Assembly (NCBI GenBank): GCA_900318625.1
Contig: ONLG01000014.1
Location: 1-64,000, forward strand
DNA length: 64,000 nucleotides
From: an uncultured Prevotella sp.
Lineage (GTDB): Bacteria > Bacteroidota > Bacteroidia > Bacteroidales > Bacteroidaceae
Direction of reading: 5' to 3'
The notes under the pieces are model-generated. The model was not told the DNA's origin. It worked only from the letters and a program-made list of their open reading frames with translations, and ran no database searches. The translations under genes were made by a program, and so were the position numbers. This document shows, one piece after another, positions 16,472-23,625 of the stretch. Position 1 is the stretch's first letter; every line of letters begins with the position of its first letter.

Positions 16472-17032
16472 ATGGAGCGAGCAAAGGTGTATATTTCAAG
16501 CAACATTGCAAGCCTCAACCAAGAGAAAAGGCGCGACCTATTGCAGCGGTTACAGGCACAGGGCGAAGTAATAGAACCCGAAGCGATCGACACCGACAGC
16601 GAAAAGCAGCGCAAAGCCGACATTTTGCGCCTAATAAGTTGCAACAGAATTTTTATGGTTACAGGCTGGGAGTTAAGCGACAAGGCAACGTTAGAGCGCG
16701 ACATCGCCAAAGGGCTAAATTTTGGCATTGAGTACGAAACCGAGCCGCAGCACCCGGAAATAAAGAACGCCATTAAAGCCGTTATGGGCGTACCATTTAG
16801 AGTAATAGCAGAAGACAGCCGAAACCGCTGGCACGTTTACGCCCGAATGATTTACGCACACCATTGCAAAAAGGACGGCGACAACACGCAGCAGATAGCG
16901 ATCGAGATTAAGCACGACGGAAGCAGTATTAGCTACTACCTTCGCCACTATAATACAGAATACAAGTATAACCGAGAGTTCAGAAAAACAGCCGAAAAGG
17001 TTGCAACGCTATTAAGCACCAAATTAAAGTAA
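16472..17032 (+). CDS. DnaA domain-IV-like helix-turn-helix protein
   Basis: I start at ATG 16472 (MERAKVYISSNIASLNQEKR), giving 186 residues; upstream codons in frame overlap the previous gene with poor composition. The C-terminal part (WHVYARMIYAHHCKKDGDNT, then SSISYYLRHYNTEYKYNREF) matches the shape of the DnaA C-terminal domain: ARM-I helix, a helix-turn-helix and a signature-like loop before a final helix. The N-terminal domain is helical and charged and has no P-loop. A DnaA-like HTH without an ATPase suggests origin binding or a transcription factor. Family assignment is by pattern only. Confidence 0.6.
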   Translation: MERAKVYISSNIASLNQEKRRDLLQRLQAQGEVIEPEAIDTDSEKQRKADILRLISCNRIFMVTGWELSDKATLERDIAKGLNFGIEYETEPQHPEIKNAIKAVMGVPFRVIAEDSRNRWHVYARMIYAHHCKKDGDNTQQIAIEIKHDGSSISYYLRHYNTEYKYNREFRKTAEKVATLLSTKLK

Positions 17033-17039
17033 TACAATT

Positions 17040-17504
17040 ATGGCAACAAAAGACACCACCAGAAAGGCAGCACAGGAAGCAGCCGTAAAAGAGAAATCCA
17101 ACCCGACCAGCGCGACCGAAGCAGCTGGCGAAGTCAGTAACAAGCAGGAACAGCAGAGCGACCACCTCCAGAACCTCCAGCAGCAAGCCGCCACAGCGTT
17201 AAACGCTTTATGGGTAGAGTTACGGAGGCAAGGTTATATGGCATACAATACCATACTATTGCTGGGCATTGCTTTTGAAGTCAAGAAAGACGAAGACAAC
17301 GATTTTTATTTTGTGCCAAACAACCTCACCCAAAACAGCATTTATAGAAAGAACAGAGAGGAAGAGCGCACCGAAGATGAAGTAACAGACGAAGTAACAC
17401 AAGGGCTGAACCTGCCGACAATCGCACACAAGCGCAATATAACAGGAAACAGAGGGCGAAGCGTTGAGGCTGGGCGAAACGACAACACCCCATTTAGAGG
17501 GTAG
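17040..17504 (+). CDS. element hypothetical protein
   Basis: This 154-residue protein starts 7 bp after the previous stop. The first 50 residues are low complexity (Lys/Ala/Glu/Gln). A short folded core follows (ALNALWVELRRQGYMAYNTI), then an acidic segment (KKDEDNDFYFVP) and a charged tail ending GRNDNTPFRG. No motif is recognised. It is the last gene of the operon before a hairpin terminator at 17606. Confidence 0.55.
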   Translation: MATKDTTRKAAQEAAVKEKSNPTSATEAAGEVSNKQEQQSDHLQNLQQQAATALNALWVELRRQGYMAYNTILLLGIAFEVKKDEDNDFYFVPNNLTQNSIYRKNREEERTEDEVTDEVTQGLNLPTIAHKRNITGNRGRSVEAGRNDNTPFRG

Positions 17505-17605
17505 TTATTTTTGCCGAATTTTGCGCCTAACAGCGTTAAAGTCGCCAAAGGTGTAATTATAAGGCTGGAGTAAAAAAAGCGCGTAAAACGGCATTATTGA
17601 GCGTT

Positions 17606-17633
17606 GAGGCTGGGCAGACATTGTGCCAGCCTC
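17606..17633 (+). terminator. terminator of the second element operon
   Basis: GAGGCTGG (17606-17613) pairs with CCAGCCTC (17626-17633) and is followed by TTTGC. It starts 102 bp after the last gene of the operon. Confidence 0.55.
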
Positions 17634-18035
17634 TTTGCATTTGCAGGAACACCGAAAGAAAAAGCAATTAACACCGAAACGACCAAACAAAAAGATAAGA
17701 AACACACATAACAGGCAAAAGAAAACACGATAACAGGCAAACACCACCCAGAAATCACCACCCCAACAGGCGCAAATATAAGGCTGGAGGGTATTAGAGA
17801 ACAACACTATATTACCCCTATTGAATATCAGCAATTTACAAATTAAGTACCCGAAAAAGTACCCGAAATTTACATACCTAAATCGGAGGCAAACAGAAAA
17901 AGAAGTGCAGGAAGCACCAATCAAGACGACGCCCCCTGCCACAGCACTACAAAACTCCAGCCGCAAAGGTACGCAATAATTAGCAGCCAGACAAGAAGCA
18001 GGGAAAAGACACGAAGTATTTACACCACCAAAGCC

Positions 18036-18081
18036 GCATTAAAATAATACGAAAGCAGCGTATTAAAGTAATACAAAGCCG
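18036..18081 (+). repeat. direct repeat pair, possible iterons
   Basis: Two copies of G(C/T)ATTAAA(A/G)TAATAC(G/A)AAAGC start 24 bp apart (18036 and 18060). A third partial copy (ATTAAAGTAATACAA) lies at about 17025-17039. Helical spacing and AT content suit protein-binding iterons. Confidence 0.4.
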
Positions 18082-18123
18082 CTGAAAACCAATAATTTAC
18101 ATACAATTTTATCTTTAAATTTG

Positions 18124-18155
18124 TTTGGAGGTACGCCCGAAAACATCTATATTTG
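18124..18155 (+). promoter_or_regulatory. promoter of the coiled-coil gene
   Basis: TTTG (18124-18127), 20 bp, then TATATTTG (18148-18155), running into CACCAC, so it carries one half of the integrase palindrome (TTTGCACCAC). Confidence 0.6.
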
Positions 18156-18184
18156 CACCACATTTCAACAAAACCCCAAACAAT

Positions 18185-18457
18185 ATGGACTACAAAGCAG
18201 CATTACAGGCGATGGGCGAGGCGTTGCAGATAGCAAACGCAGAGTGCAGAACCCTAAAAAAAGCCAACGAGCGACTGCAAGCGACCAACGAGCAATTATT
18301 AAACGCGCTGGAGATAGCAAACCAGACAATAAGAGAGTTAAGCAGCAGCCGACCGACAAACGGCAACTTTCTATTTGCATCACGACACCGCACCAACAAG
18401 CCAACCAACACCCCAGCCACAATAATAAGACTAAAGCCAGCCGCCAGCGATCAATAA
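18185..18457 (+). CDS. small coiled-coil protein of the element
   Basis: This 90-residue protein starts at ATG 18185, 30 bp after its own promoter. Residues 5-50 (QAMGEALQIANAECRTLKKA, then LQATNEQLLNALEIANQTIR) form a clear heptad coiled coil. The tail is basic and Pro/Thr-rich. It is the outermost gene on the tRNA side and forms its own transcription unit, a typical place for an element regulator or accessory gene. Function unknown. Confidence 0.55.
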   Translation: MDYKAALQAMGEALQIANAECRTLKKANERLQATNEQLLNALEIANQTIRELSSSRPTNGNFLFASRHRTNKPTNTPATIIRLKPAASDQ

Positions 18458-18513
18458 AAAAGCCAGAGCGACAGCCCCCCGAAAGACCCACAAAAGGTGC
18501 ATTTTGCGTTTAT

Positions 18514-18534
18514 GTGGTGCAAACGTGGTGCAAA
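18514..18534 (+). repeat. tandem GTGGTGCAAA motif
   Basis: GTGGTGCAAA occurs at 18514-18523 and 18525-18534, 11 bp apart, on the same side of the helix. The same decamer forms the integrase operator half-site at 12549. Confidence 0.5.
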
Positions 18535-18554
18535 ATCAGTTATAAGAAAAGGCA

Positions 18555-18587
18555 AAAGCGTTGCAAGTAATTGACTTGCAACGCTTT
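18555..18587 (-). terminator. element-supplied replacement terminator for tRNA-Leu
   Basis: A perfect 14-bp stem (18555-18568 with 18574-18587) with a 5-nt loop, T-rich on the minus strand, lies 23 bp after the att core. It is similar in sequence and loop to the displaced terminator at 12347-12377 but differs by compensating stem changes. Confidence 0.65.
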
Positions 18588-18610
18588 CTTTGTCGTTAAG
18601 CTTTACCTTG

Positions 18611-18624
18611 CAGTACCCAGAGCC
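18611..18624 (+). repeat. tRNA-proximal attachment site copy (att)
   Basis: CAGTACCCAGAGCC, overlapping the 3' end of tRNA-Leu(CAA). Integration here restores an intact tRNA gene. Confidence 0.8.
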
Positions 18625-18695
18625 GGGGTCGAACCGGCACGGGTTGCCCCACTGGTGTTTGAGACCAGCGCGTCTACCGATTCCGCCATCTGGGC
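18614..18695 (-). tRNA. tRNA-Leu (anticodon CAA)
   Basis: On the minus strand the 82-nt sequence folds with a GCCCAGA/TCTGGGT acceptor, an anticodon stem CTGGT/ACCAG around loop CTCAAAC (anticodon CAA), a variable arm and the T-arm GCCGGTTCGACCCCGGC. CCA is not encoded. It is the integration target of the adjacent element. Confidence 0.95.
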
Positions 18696-18707
18696 TTTAA
18701 GACGGTG

Positions 18708-18739
18708 CAAAGGTAAATCAATTTAGTTGAACGCACAAA
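18708..18739 (-). promoter_or_regulatory. tRNA-Leu(CAA) promoter
   Basis: On the minus strand: TTTG, 20 bp, TACCTTTG, ending 12 bp before the tRNA. Confidence 0.75.
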
Positions 18740-18765
18740 TATTTCAGATAAAAAGAAATAAAAGA

Positions 18766-18797
18766 TTTGCATATCACGTTATACTTATATACATTTG
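18766..18797 (+). promoter_or_regulatory. manC promoter
   Basis: TTTG (18766-18769), 20 bp, TACATTTG (18790-18797), 48 bp before the start codon and divergent from the tRNA-Leu promoter. Confidence 0.65.
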
Positions 18798-18845
18798 TTG
18801 AAGCAAAGATTAACAGTACACTAAAGTCAAAATATCTAAAACACC

Positions 18846-19937
18846 ATGAACGATAAGAGCAGGAACTTCTGCGTGATACTGGCAGGCGGCAAAGGCCTGA
18901 GATTATGGCCCGTGAGCCGCGAGGCTTATCCCAAACAGTTTGTCGACATCTTCGGTGTTGGACGCACCCAGTTGCAGCAAACGTTTGACCGTATGCTAAA
19001 GCTCATTCCTCTTGAGAATATTTTTGTTAGCACCTATCGTGCTTATACTCAGCTGGTAGAAGAGCAGCTGCCTGAGCTGCCGAAACGAAACATACTGTCG
19101 GAACCTATCTACCGCAACACGGCCCCGAGCACTGCATGGGCCTGCTATCGCGTGCGCCATATATGCAAAGACGCCAACCTTGTGGTGATACCTTCCGACC
19201 AGGCTGTCATCAACGAGGAGGCGTTCCTGGCCAACATCAAGGAAGGCTTCGACTTCGTCGACCACAACAGCGGTCTGCTTACCCTCGGTGTCTCGCCCAC
19301 ACGTCCAGAGCCAGGCTATGGATACATCCAGCTTGGCGAGGAAACCGAAGTCGCAGGTCTGTACCGCGTGAAATCATTCACAGAGAAGCCCGACCGCGAG
19401 TTTGCCCGAATGTTTATACAAAGCGACGAGTTCCTTTGGAACACCGGTTGCTTCATGGCAAACGTAGAATACCTAATACATACGCTCAACAAGATACTGC
19501 CCTCGGTGATGCGAGTTATCGACAATGATGATGTCAACCTGTCTCTCGAAGAAGAACTGGCTTACGTCAATGAGAACTTCCCCCGCTATCCCAACCTCTC
19601 AATAGACTACGGCATACTGGAGAAAGCAGAAAACGTTTTCGTAAAGCTCTGCAATTTCGGTTGGGCCGACCTCGGCACGTGGCACTCTATCTACGAGGCT
19701 GAGAGCACTTCGCAGGACGACAACGTCATCATCGACAGCGAAGTTATCATCGACGACAGCCACAACAACATCGTGAAGATACCGAAAGACCACATTGCAG
19801 TGCTCAACGGACTCGAAGGTTTCATCGTAGCCGAGAAGGGCAATGTGCTTCTGATATGCAAGAAAGAAGACTCGTCGGCACTGATACGCAAGTATGTCAA
19901 CGAGGTGGGCATGAAGTACGGCGACGAGTTCGTGTAG
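18846..19937 (+). CDS. manC: mannose-1-phosphate guanylyltransferase
   Basis: This 363-residue cytoplasmic enzyme makes GDP-mannose from mannose-1-phosphate and GTP, feeding glycan and O-antigen synthesis. The nucleotidyltransferase signature is at the N-terminus (LAGGKGLRLWPVSREAYPKQ). FTEKPDREFA and FLWNTGCFMA mark the sugar-phosphate site. The length fits the short Bacteroidota form without a fused isomerase domain. The separate isomerase gene manA lies at 24323. The gene has its own promoter and is not in an obvious operon. Confidence 0.92.
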   Translation: MNDKSRNFCVILAGGKGLRLWPVSREAYPKQFVDIFGVGRTQLQQTFDRMLKLIPLENIFVSTYRAYTQLVEEQLPELPKRNILSEPIYRNTAPSTAWACYRVRHICKDANLVVIPSDQAVINEEAFLANIKEGFDFVDHNSGLLTLGVSPTRPEPGYGYIQLGEETEVAGLYRVKSFTEKPDREFARMFIQSDEFLWNTGCFMANVEYLIHTLNKILPSVMRVIDNDDVNLSLEEELAYVNENFPRYPNLSIDYGILEKAENVFVKLCNFGWADLGTWHSIYEAESTSQDDNVIIDSEVIIDDSHNNIVKIPKDHIAVLNGLEGFIVAEKGNVLLICKKEDSSALIRKYVNEVGMKYGDEFV

Positions 19938-19990
19938 AAATACCGTCAAGGAGAGTGAGGTGAGGAGCTATCGAGGATGCTCTGTACCTA

Positions 19991-21049
19991 CTAAACCGAA
20001 TAAAGGTCAATGTCTCTCCGCGGCTTTCCAGTCTCTGTAAGCATGATTTTGCTTACCGTCAGTATTCGTTTGGGCTGATAGTACTTAGGCAGTTTGCTTG
20101 ATGCTATCAGCCTTAGATTTTCTTCATCGCCGTTTTCCGCCACAAGCACGACAATCTCTCCATAGACTGCATCCTTCTGCTTGGTTATCAGAAAAGGCGT
20201 GGCTATGTACGGTTTCAGCATACGCTCCACCTCTTCGGCCTGTATCTTGATGCCGCCCGAGCATATAACGTTGTCTTTACGGCCAAGAATCCTGAACTGT
20301 CGGCAGCTGGCGCATGAGCCGCCAGACTGCTCCTCCCTGAACTGCACTATGTCGTTGGTATGCAAAGTATGCTCACTCACCAGCGGCGCATCGACAATCA
20401 GACAGCCATCGCTGCTTGCCGAGAGCTGCACAGAGGGGAAAGGGGTGTACCACTGTGACGCGTCGCACCCACTGAGCCGTCGCAAGGCTATGTGCGACAG
20501 CGTTTCGGTCATGCCGTATGTGCTCCACACCGCATTTGGAAAGCTGCGGAGCTGTTCGGCCAGCTGCTCGTCTATGCTGCCGCCACCTATTATAATATGT
20601 CGTATGCGCATTAGCCGCTGGCGCTCTTCAGCCACCTGCAATGTCTTCCACACCTGATTGGGAACCATTGCGGCGAAGTCTATCCTCCTGTCGGCAACAT
20701 TCTTCAGCGGATGTGCCGATGGCGGAACAGCCAAGAGGTTGAGTTTGCGCACCTGCGAGCGCACCACCATCATCTTGCCGGCTATATAGTCGAGAGGCAG
20801 ACAGAGCAAGGCCGTGTCGCCGGGGCTTAATCCCAGGAAGTCGCAGGTGATACGTGCCGATGCCTCCATGCGCTTCTTCTCTACCCATATAGGCTTCGGC
20901 TTGCCCGTCGAACCGCGTGTGTGCACAAGGATGCGCTCTTCTCCCGGAACCACAGTTTGTCGCCCACTATCTGCAAGGGCACCTCTATGTTGTCCGTGAA
21001 CAGCTGCCCTGTGCCGAGTCCCTGCGGCATCATTGCCGTCTCGCCACAA
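19991..21049 (-). CDS. menE: o-succinylbenzoate-CoA ligase (MenE-like), N-terminus compromised
   Basis: MenE activates o-succinylbenzoate with ATP and CoA in menaquinone synthesis. The adenylation P-loop is ILVHTRGSTGKPKP; the usual TSGSTG has become TRGSTG. Further motifs are ALLCLPLDYIAGKMM, AVWSTYGMTETLSHIALR and ILGRKDNVICSGGIKIQAEE, with a normal C-terminus (GKPRRDIDLYS). The first in-frame ATG (21049) lies 169 bp inside menC. Residues up to about 36 read the menC coding sequence in another frame and look meaningless. The 30-40 residues normally preceding the P-loop therefore appear to be missing, as if a deletion fused the end of menC to menE. The gene may be functional from an odd start, or damaged. 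Confidence 0.75.
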   Translation of the reverse strand: MWRDGNDAAGTRHRAAVHGQHRGALADSGRQTVVPGEERILVHTRGSTGKPKPIWVEKKRMEASARITCDFLGLSPGDTALLCLPLDYIAGKMMVVRSQVRKLNLLAVPPSAHPLKNVADRRIDFAAMVPNQVWKTLQVAEERQRLMRIRHIIIGGGSIDEQLAEQLRSFPNAVWSTYGMTETLSHIALRRLSGCDASQWYTPFPSVQLSASSDGCLIVDAPLVSEHTLHTNDIVQFREEQSGGSCASCRQFRILGRKDNVICSGGIKIQAEEVERMLKPYIATPFLITKQKDAVYGEIVVLVAENGDEENLRLIASSKLPKYYQPKRILTVSKIMLTETGKPRRDIDLYSV

Positions 21050-21993
21050 CCTTCCTGATGCTCTTTGTCCATATATATCTTAGCTGTCAGCTGAGCCACG
21101 GCGTTCAGCCCGACATTGCTTTCCAGTGCCGACGTAATCCACGAGCCTATCCCCATCTGCCGCGACATGGCCACCCACTGCTCGCAACCGCTCATTCCGC
21201 CGTGGAGCGACGGCTTCAGCACTATGTATTGCGGGCGGATTGTTTCCAGCAGTTCAGCCTTTCTGTCGGCAGAGTTCACCCCAATCAGCTCCTCGTCGAG
21301 CGCTATCGGTATGGGAGAGTGGTGGCACAGCTCGCCCATCTCTTTCCACTGCTTCTGCCGGATGGGCTGTTCTATGGAATGAATGTCGAAACGCGAGAGC
21401 TGCTCCAGCTTCTTCATAGCCTCATCATTGGCAAATCCTCCGTTGGCATCCACCCTCAGTTCTATCTGCTCCTTACCGAAACAGCTGCGCACAAAGCTTA
21501 TCAGCTCAATCTCTTTCTGCCAGTCTATCGCGCCTATCTTCAGCTTCACGCAGCGGAAACCGGCCTTCAGCTTTTCCTCTATGCGGTGATACATCTCGTC
21601 GAAGGTGCCCATCCACACCAGTCCGTTTATCGTTATGCCCACTTCGCCACGGCTGAAAGGTGTGTCGAACAAAGCCAACGAGCCCCGGCGGGCAACTTGC
21701 GACAAGGCCGTTTCCAAGCCAAAGAGCATCGATGGATAGTCTGCCAGGCCAGCCGGCACCACTCCCGTGCGGCAAAACTCTTCGCAGAAGCCTCTGAGCG
21801 TGGCCTCGTAGTCGTCGTGGGGCATGGCATCACACGACAGATCGGGTAGCGGCGCACACTCCCCCACTCCCCTGCATCGGCCATGCTCAAGCTCCACGTA
21901 CCACGAATGGCGCGTGAGATAAGTTCCGCGCGAGGTGCCTGCCGGATTGCGGAAGTGCAGTGTCCGCTCATATATATTATAGGTATAGCTCAT
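20881..21993 (-). CDS. menC: o-succinylbenzoate synthase
   Basis: This enolase-superfamily enzyme dehydrates SHCHC to o-succinylbenzoate. Active-site residues are visible: the KLKIG lysines (150/152), Asp182 in RVDANGG, Glu208 in HSIEQP, Asp233 in ALDEEL and Lys260 in VLKPS. The enzyme proper ends around DKLWF (about residue 347). The last 20 or so residues (EKSASLCTHAVRRASRSLYG) look like out-of-frame menE sequence, supporting a deletion at the menC/menE border. menB, menD and menF are not upstream in this window, so the pathway genes are split. Confidence 0.9.
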   Translation of the reverse strand: MSYTYNIYERTLHFRNPAGTSRGTYLTRHSWYVELEHGRCRGVGECAPLPDLSCDAMPHDDYEATLRGFCEEFCRTGVVPAGLADYPSMLFGLETALSQVARRGSLALFDTPFSRGEVGITINGLVWMGTFDEMYHRIEEKLKAGFRCVKLKIGAIDWQKEIELISFVRSCFGKEQIELRVDANGGFANDEAMKKLEQLSRFDIHSIEQPIRQKQWKEMGELCHHSPIPIALDEELIGVNSADRKAELLETIRPQYIVLKPSLHGGMSGCEQWVAMSRQMGIGSWITSALESNVGLNAVAQLTAKIYMDKEHQEGCGETAMMPQGLGTGQLFTDNIEVPLQIVGDKLWFREKSASLCTHAVRRASRSLYG

Positions 21994-22016
21994 TTCTGAT
22001 GGTTATTCATTCCTTA

Positions 22017-22047
22017 CAAAGGTAGCACTTATTGACTTTCCACACAA
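22017..22047 (-). promoter_or_regulatory. menC promoter
   Basis: On the minus strand: TTG, 20 bp, TACCTTTG, ending 23 bp before the menC start. Confidence 0.65.
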
Positions 22048-22230
22048 CTAATCGGCAGATTATTATATCGGGCTATCAAGTCATTGCCCATCTTTGCCAT
22101 AACAACTACGGCCCATCCGACAGACACGCCGCTGCCAAACGGGTGGTTGTCGCTGCGCAGCCAAACGGCACCAGAGGGCTCGTTGCAACACGATGACAGC
22201 CAAGCTGTTAGCGAAACGGCAGAAATCTTC

Positions 22231-22319
22231 GACCAAAACAACTTGTTTTGGTCTCCAGTTTGGTACTTATTGCATTGCAATTTGGTGCTTATCAGAGACC
22301 AAAACAACTTGTTTTGGTC
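22231..22319 (+). repeat. pair of 23-bp perfect palindromes
   Basis: GACCAAAACAA and TTGTTTTGGTC face each other around a single C at 22231-22253 and again at 22297-22319, 66 bp apart. Between them TTTGGTACTTAT and TTTGGTGCTTAT form a direct repeat flanking a TTGCATTGCAA palindrome. The pair could be protein-binding sites, or REP-like hairpins. Confidence 0.6.
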
Positions 22320-22437
22320 GATGGCAGCTAAACGGCTGTCGACCGCTAAGCCGAAAAGGCAAGCCGTCAGCAGCCAAACAATGCTTTTCGCAGCCTCTTG
22401 CGCCGCCGCTAAAAACAAGAAAAAAGGGGGCCGAAAA

Positions 22438-22469
22438 TTTGGTTATTCGGCAGGTTCGCCGTATTTTTG
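22438..22469 (+). promoter_or_regulatory. tmRNA promoter
   Basis: TTTG (22438-22441), 20 bp, TATTTTTG (22462-22469), about 46 bp before the mature 5' end. Confidence 0.7.
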
Positions 22470-22515
22470 CGGTCGAAAGTTGTAGCGACAGCTGTCACAC
22501 TTACGCTTTTCACTC

Positions 22516-22913
22516 GGGGTTGACTGGATTTGACGGCGAGATGAAATGGTACGTAAGCACGCGGAGCGTCGGTGGTTTGCTCCTAAATCTCAGCCTTCAA
22601 GCAATTAATTGGCAACAACAAGTATGCTCTCGCTGCTTAGTCGAAGCACAGTAGACTGTTAGCTTAATTCCCTTGCAAGGCGAGGGAACGAGACATCGCT
22701 CCGTGGATGTTGTTCCGAATCCTACGGGCCAAGCGGTGCAGTAACATCGGAAATAGCCCCGGCAAGGTCTCATTGCCGTGGTGAAGCTCTTGAGAATAAG
22801 GTTGCGGTTGGTGGTCCGGGTCTTGCCGCAGCACGAAAATGAAGTCCGGAATAAGCGTGTAGAAAGCGTATGGTTTCCTTGTGCGGACGTGGGTTCGACT
22901 CCCACCAGCTCCA
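22516..22913 (+). ncRNA. ssrA: transfer-messenger RNA (tmRNA)
   Basis: tmRNA rescues ribosomes stalled on broken mRNAs and tags the products for proteolysis. The 5' end GGGGTTGACTGGATTTGACG and the 3' T-arm and acceptor (GTGGGTTCGACTCCCACCAG, then CTCC) form the tRNA-like half, pairing GGGGTTG with CAGCTCC. The open reading segment reads GGC AAC AAC AAG TAT GCT CTC GCT GCT TAG, giving a tag ending NNKYALAA. This fits the YALAA endings typical of the phylum. CCA is not encoded. Length is about 398 nt. A consensus promoter precedes it and a long hairpin follows. Confidence 0.95.
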
Positions 22914-22943
22914 CCCAAGCCTGCCTGACTCGGCGGCACAGGA

Positions 22944-22983
22944 CTAATCCTCCCACAAAGACGGCTCTTTGAGGGAGGATTAG
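22944..22983 (+). terminator. tmRNA terminator
   Basis: CTAATCCTCCC and GGGAGGATTAG form an 11-bp stem, continued after one A-A mismatch by CAAAGA/TCTTTG with a CGGC loop. It starts 31 bp after the tmRNA. Confidence 0.75.
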
Positions 22984-23025
22984 CTCGTTTAGCATAGCAC
23001 TAATAATGATTATCTGTTATCGGCA

Positions 23026-23376
23026 ATGACACCAACAACACAGTCCGAGGGCTCCATGCCCGGGCAGGCAGCAGCTCTCCACGCTGCCATTCCCAAGGAC
23101 AGCATAGAGACTGCATATTGCTTTCTGCATCAGAAGCGCAACGTCTACATCCATTCCTCGCTCGATTGGCAGAAAGACGACATTGAGTATGCCATCGCAT
23201 CATACGCTGAAAGCATGAACCAGCAGCTCTATGATGCCCTGTCTGGAGGCAGGCCAGACTTCCTCAGAGAGCACCGGCGCTTCATGGAAGACATCACCAA
23301 AGCCGTGGAACTGCTGGATAGTATCTACTATCAGGACTCGCAAACGGGAGCGCATACGGGAACGGACAAAGATTAG
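23026..23376 (+). CDS. hypothetical protein
   Basis: This 116-residue cytoplasmic protein has no signal peptide. Conserved-looking central part: SIETAYCFLHQKRNVYIHSS, then DDIEYAIASYAESMNQQLYD and a helical FLREHRRFMEDITKAVELLD. The pattern suggests a small helical protein with one beta hairpin. Family unknown. It stands alone between the tmRNA terminator and the toxin-antitoxin pair. Confidence 0.6.
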   Translation: MTPTTQSEGSMPGQAAALHAAIPKDSIETAYCFLHQKRNVYIHSSLDWQKDDIEYAIASYAESMNQQLYDALSGGRPDFLREHRRFMEDITKAVELLDSIYYQDSQTGAHTGTDKD

Positions 23377-23460
23377 AATATTTTTCTGCACTTGACGACC
23401 ACATATCACGGAAAAAAATGTACCTTTACAGCCGTGGAAACAACTTAAACGTTTAGGATT

Positions 23461-23625
23461 ATGGAAGCAACTACCGTAAGAATACCCTCAAGAAGGAGAA
23501 AGAAACTCACCCCCGAAGAGAGGAAAGCCATAAATTCAGCAAAGCCGGCAGGCAACAAATACATGGAAGCCGCCAGAAGACACCAGGGCGAAGTATGGGT
23601 TAAGGACCCGATGCTGCTGTTATGA
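23461..23625 (+). CDS. small antitoxin partner of the PIN toxin
   Basis: ATG 23461 opens a 54-residue, strongly basic protein (MEATTVRIPSRRRKKLTPEE, continuing to HQGEVWVKDPMLLL). Its TGA overlaps the toxin ATG by 4 bp, the standard arrangement for VapBC-type pairs. It is shorter than usual VapB antitoxins and lacks a clear AbrB or RHH fold. The C-terminal WVKDPMLLL could be the toxin-binding tail. The call rests mainly on gene arrangement. Confidence 0.65.
   Translation: MEATTVRIPSRRRKKLTPEERKAINSAKPAGNKYMEAARRHQGEVWVKDPMLLL

Larger units (their letters stand above)
17505..18184 (+). other. non-coding right arm of the element
   Basis: About 680 bp without a convincing gene. It contains a terminator hairpin (17606-17633), two copies of AAGGCTGGAG (near 17562 and 17780), a tandem AAGTACCCGAA pair (about 17846-17871), a 24-bp-period direct repeat at 18036-18081 and a promoter at 18124-18155. 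Repeats of this kind are what an origin region would show. Confidence 0.5.
12391..18624 (+). mobile_element. 6.2-kb integrative element in tRNA-Leu(CAA)
   Basis: A 14-bp direct repeat (CAGTACCCAGAGCC) occurs at 12391-12404 and again at 18611-18624. There it forms the 3' end of tRNA-Leu on the minus strand, the classic target of tyrosine integrases. All genes between read rightward: integrase, an unknown protein, two small DNA-binding proteins, a DUF6291-like protein, a DnaA-domain-IV-like protein, small unknowns and a coiled-coil protein. I see no relaxase, type IV secretion, capsid, terminase or obvious defence or resistance cargo. The element is therefore either cryptic, mobilised by a helper (phage satellite or mobilisable type), or a plasmid-like integrant. 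Confidence 0.8.
22048..22515 (+). other. intergenic region between menC and the tmRNA gene
   Basis: About 470 bp. Overlapping frames on both strands look random. It contains two identical 23-bp palindromes (22231-22253, 22297-22319), separated by a TTTGGTnCTTAT direct repeat, and the tmRNA promoter at 22438-22469. Confidence 0.5.

Noticed and set aside
12391..18624. prophage interpretation of the tRNA-Leu element
   Set aside because: No terminase, portal, capsid, tail or lysis gene is visible in 6.2 kb, so only an integrative element is supported.
22084..22654. overlapping plus-strand frames between menC and the tmRNA gene
   Set aside because: They run across palindromes and into tmRNA; no protein-like pattern.
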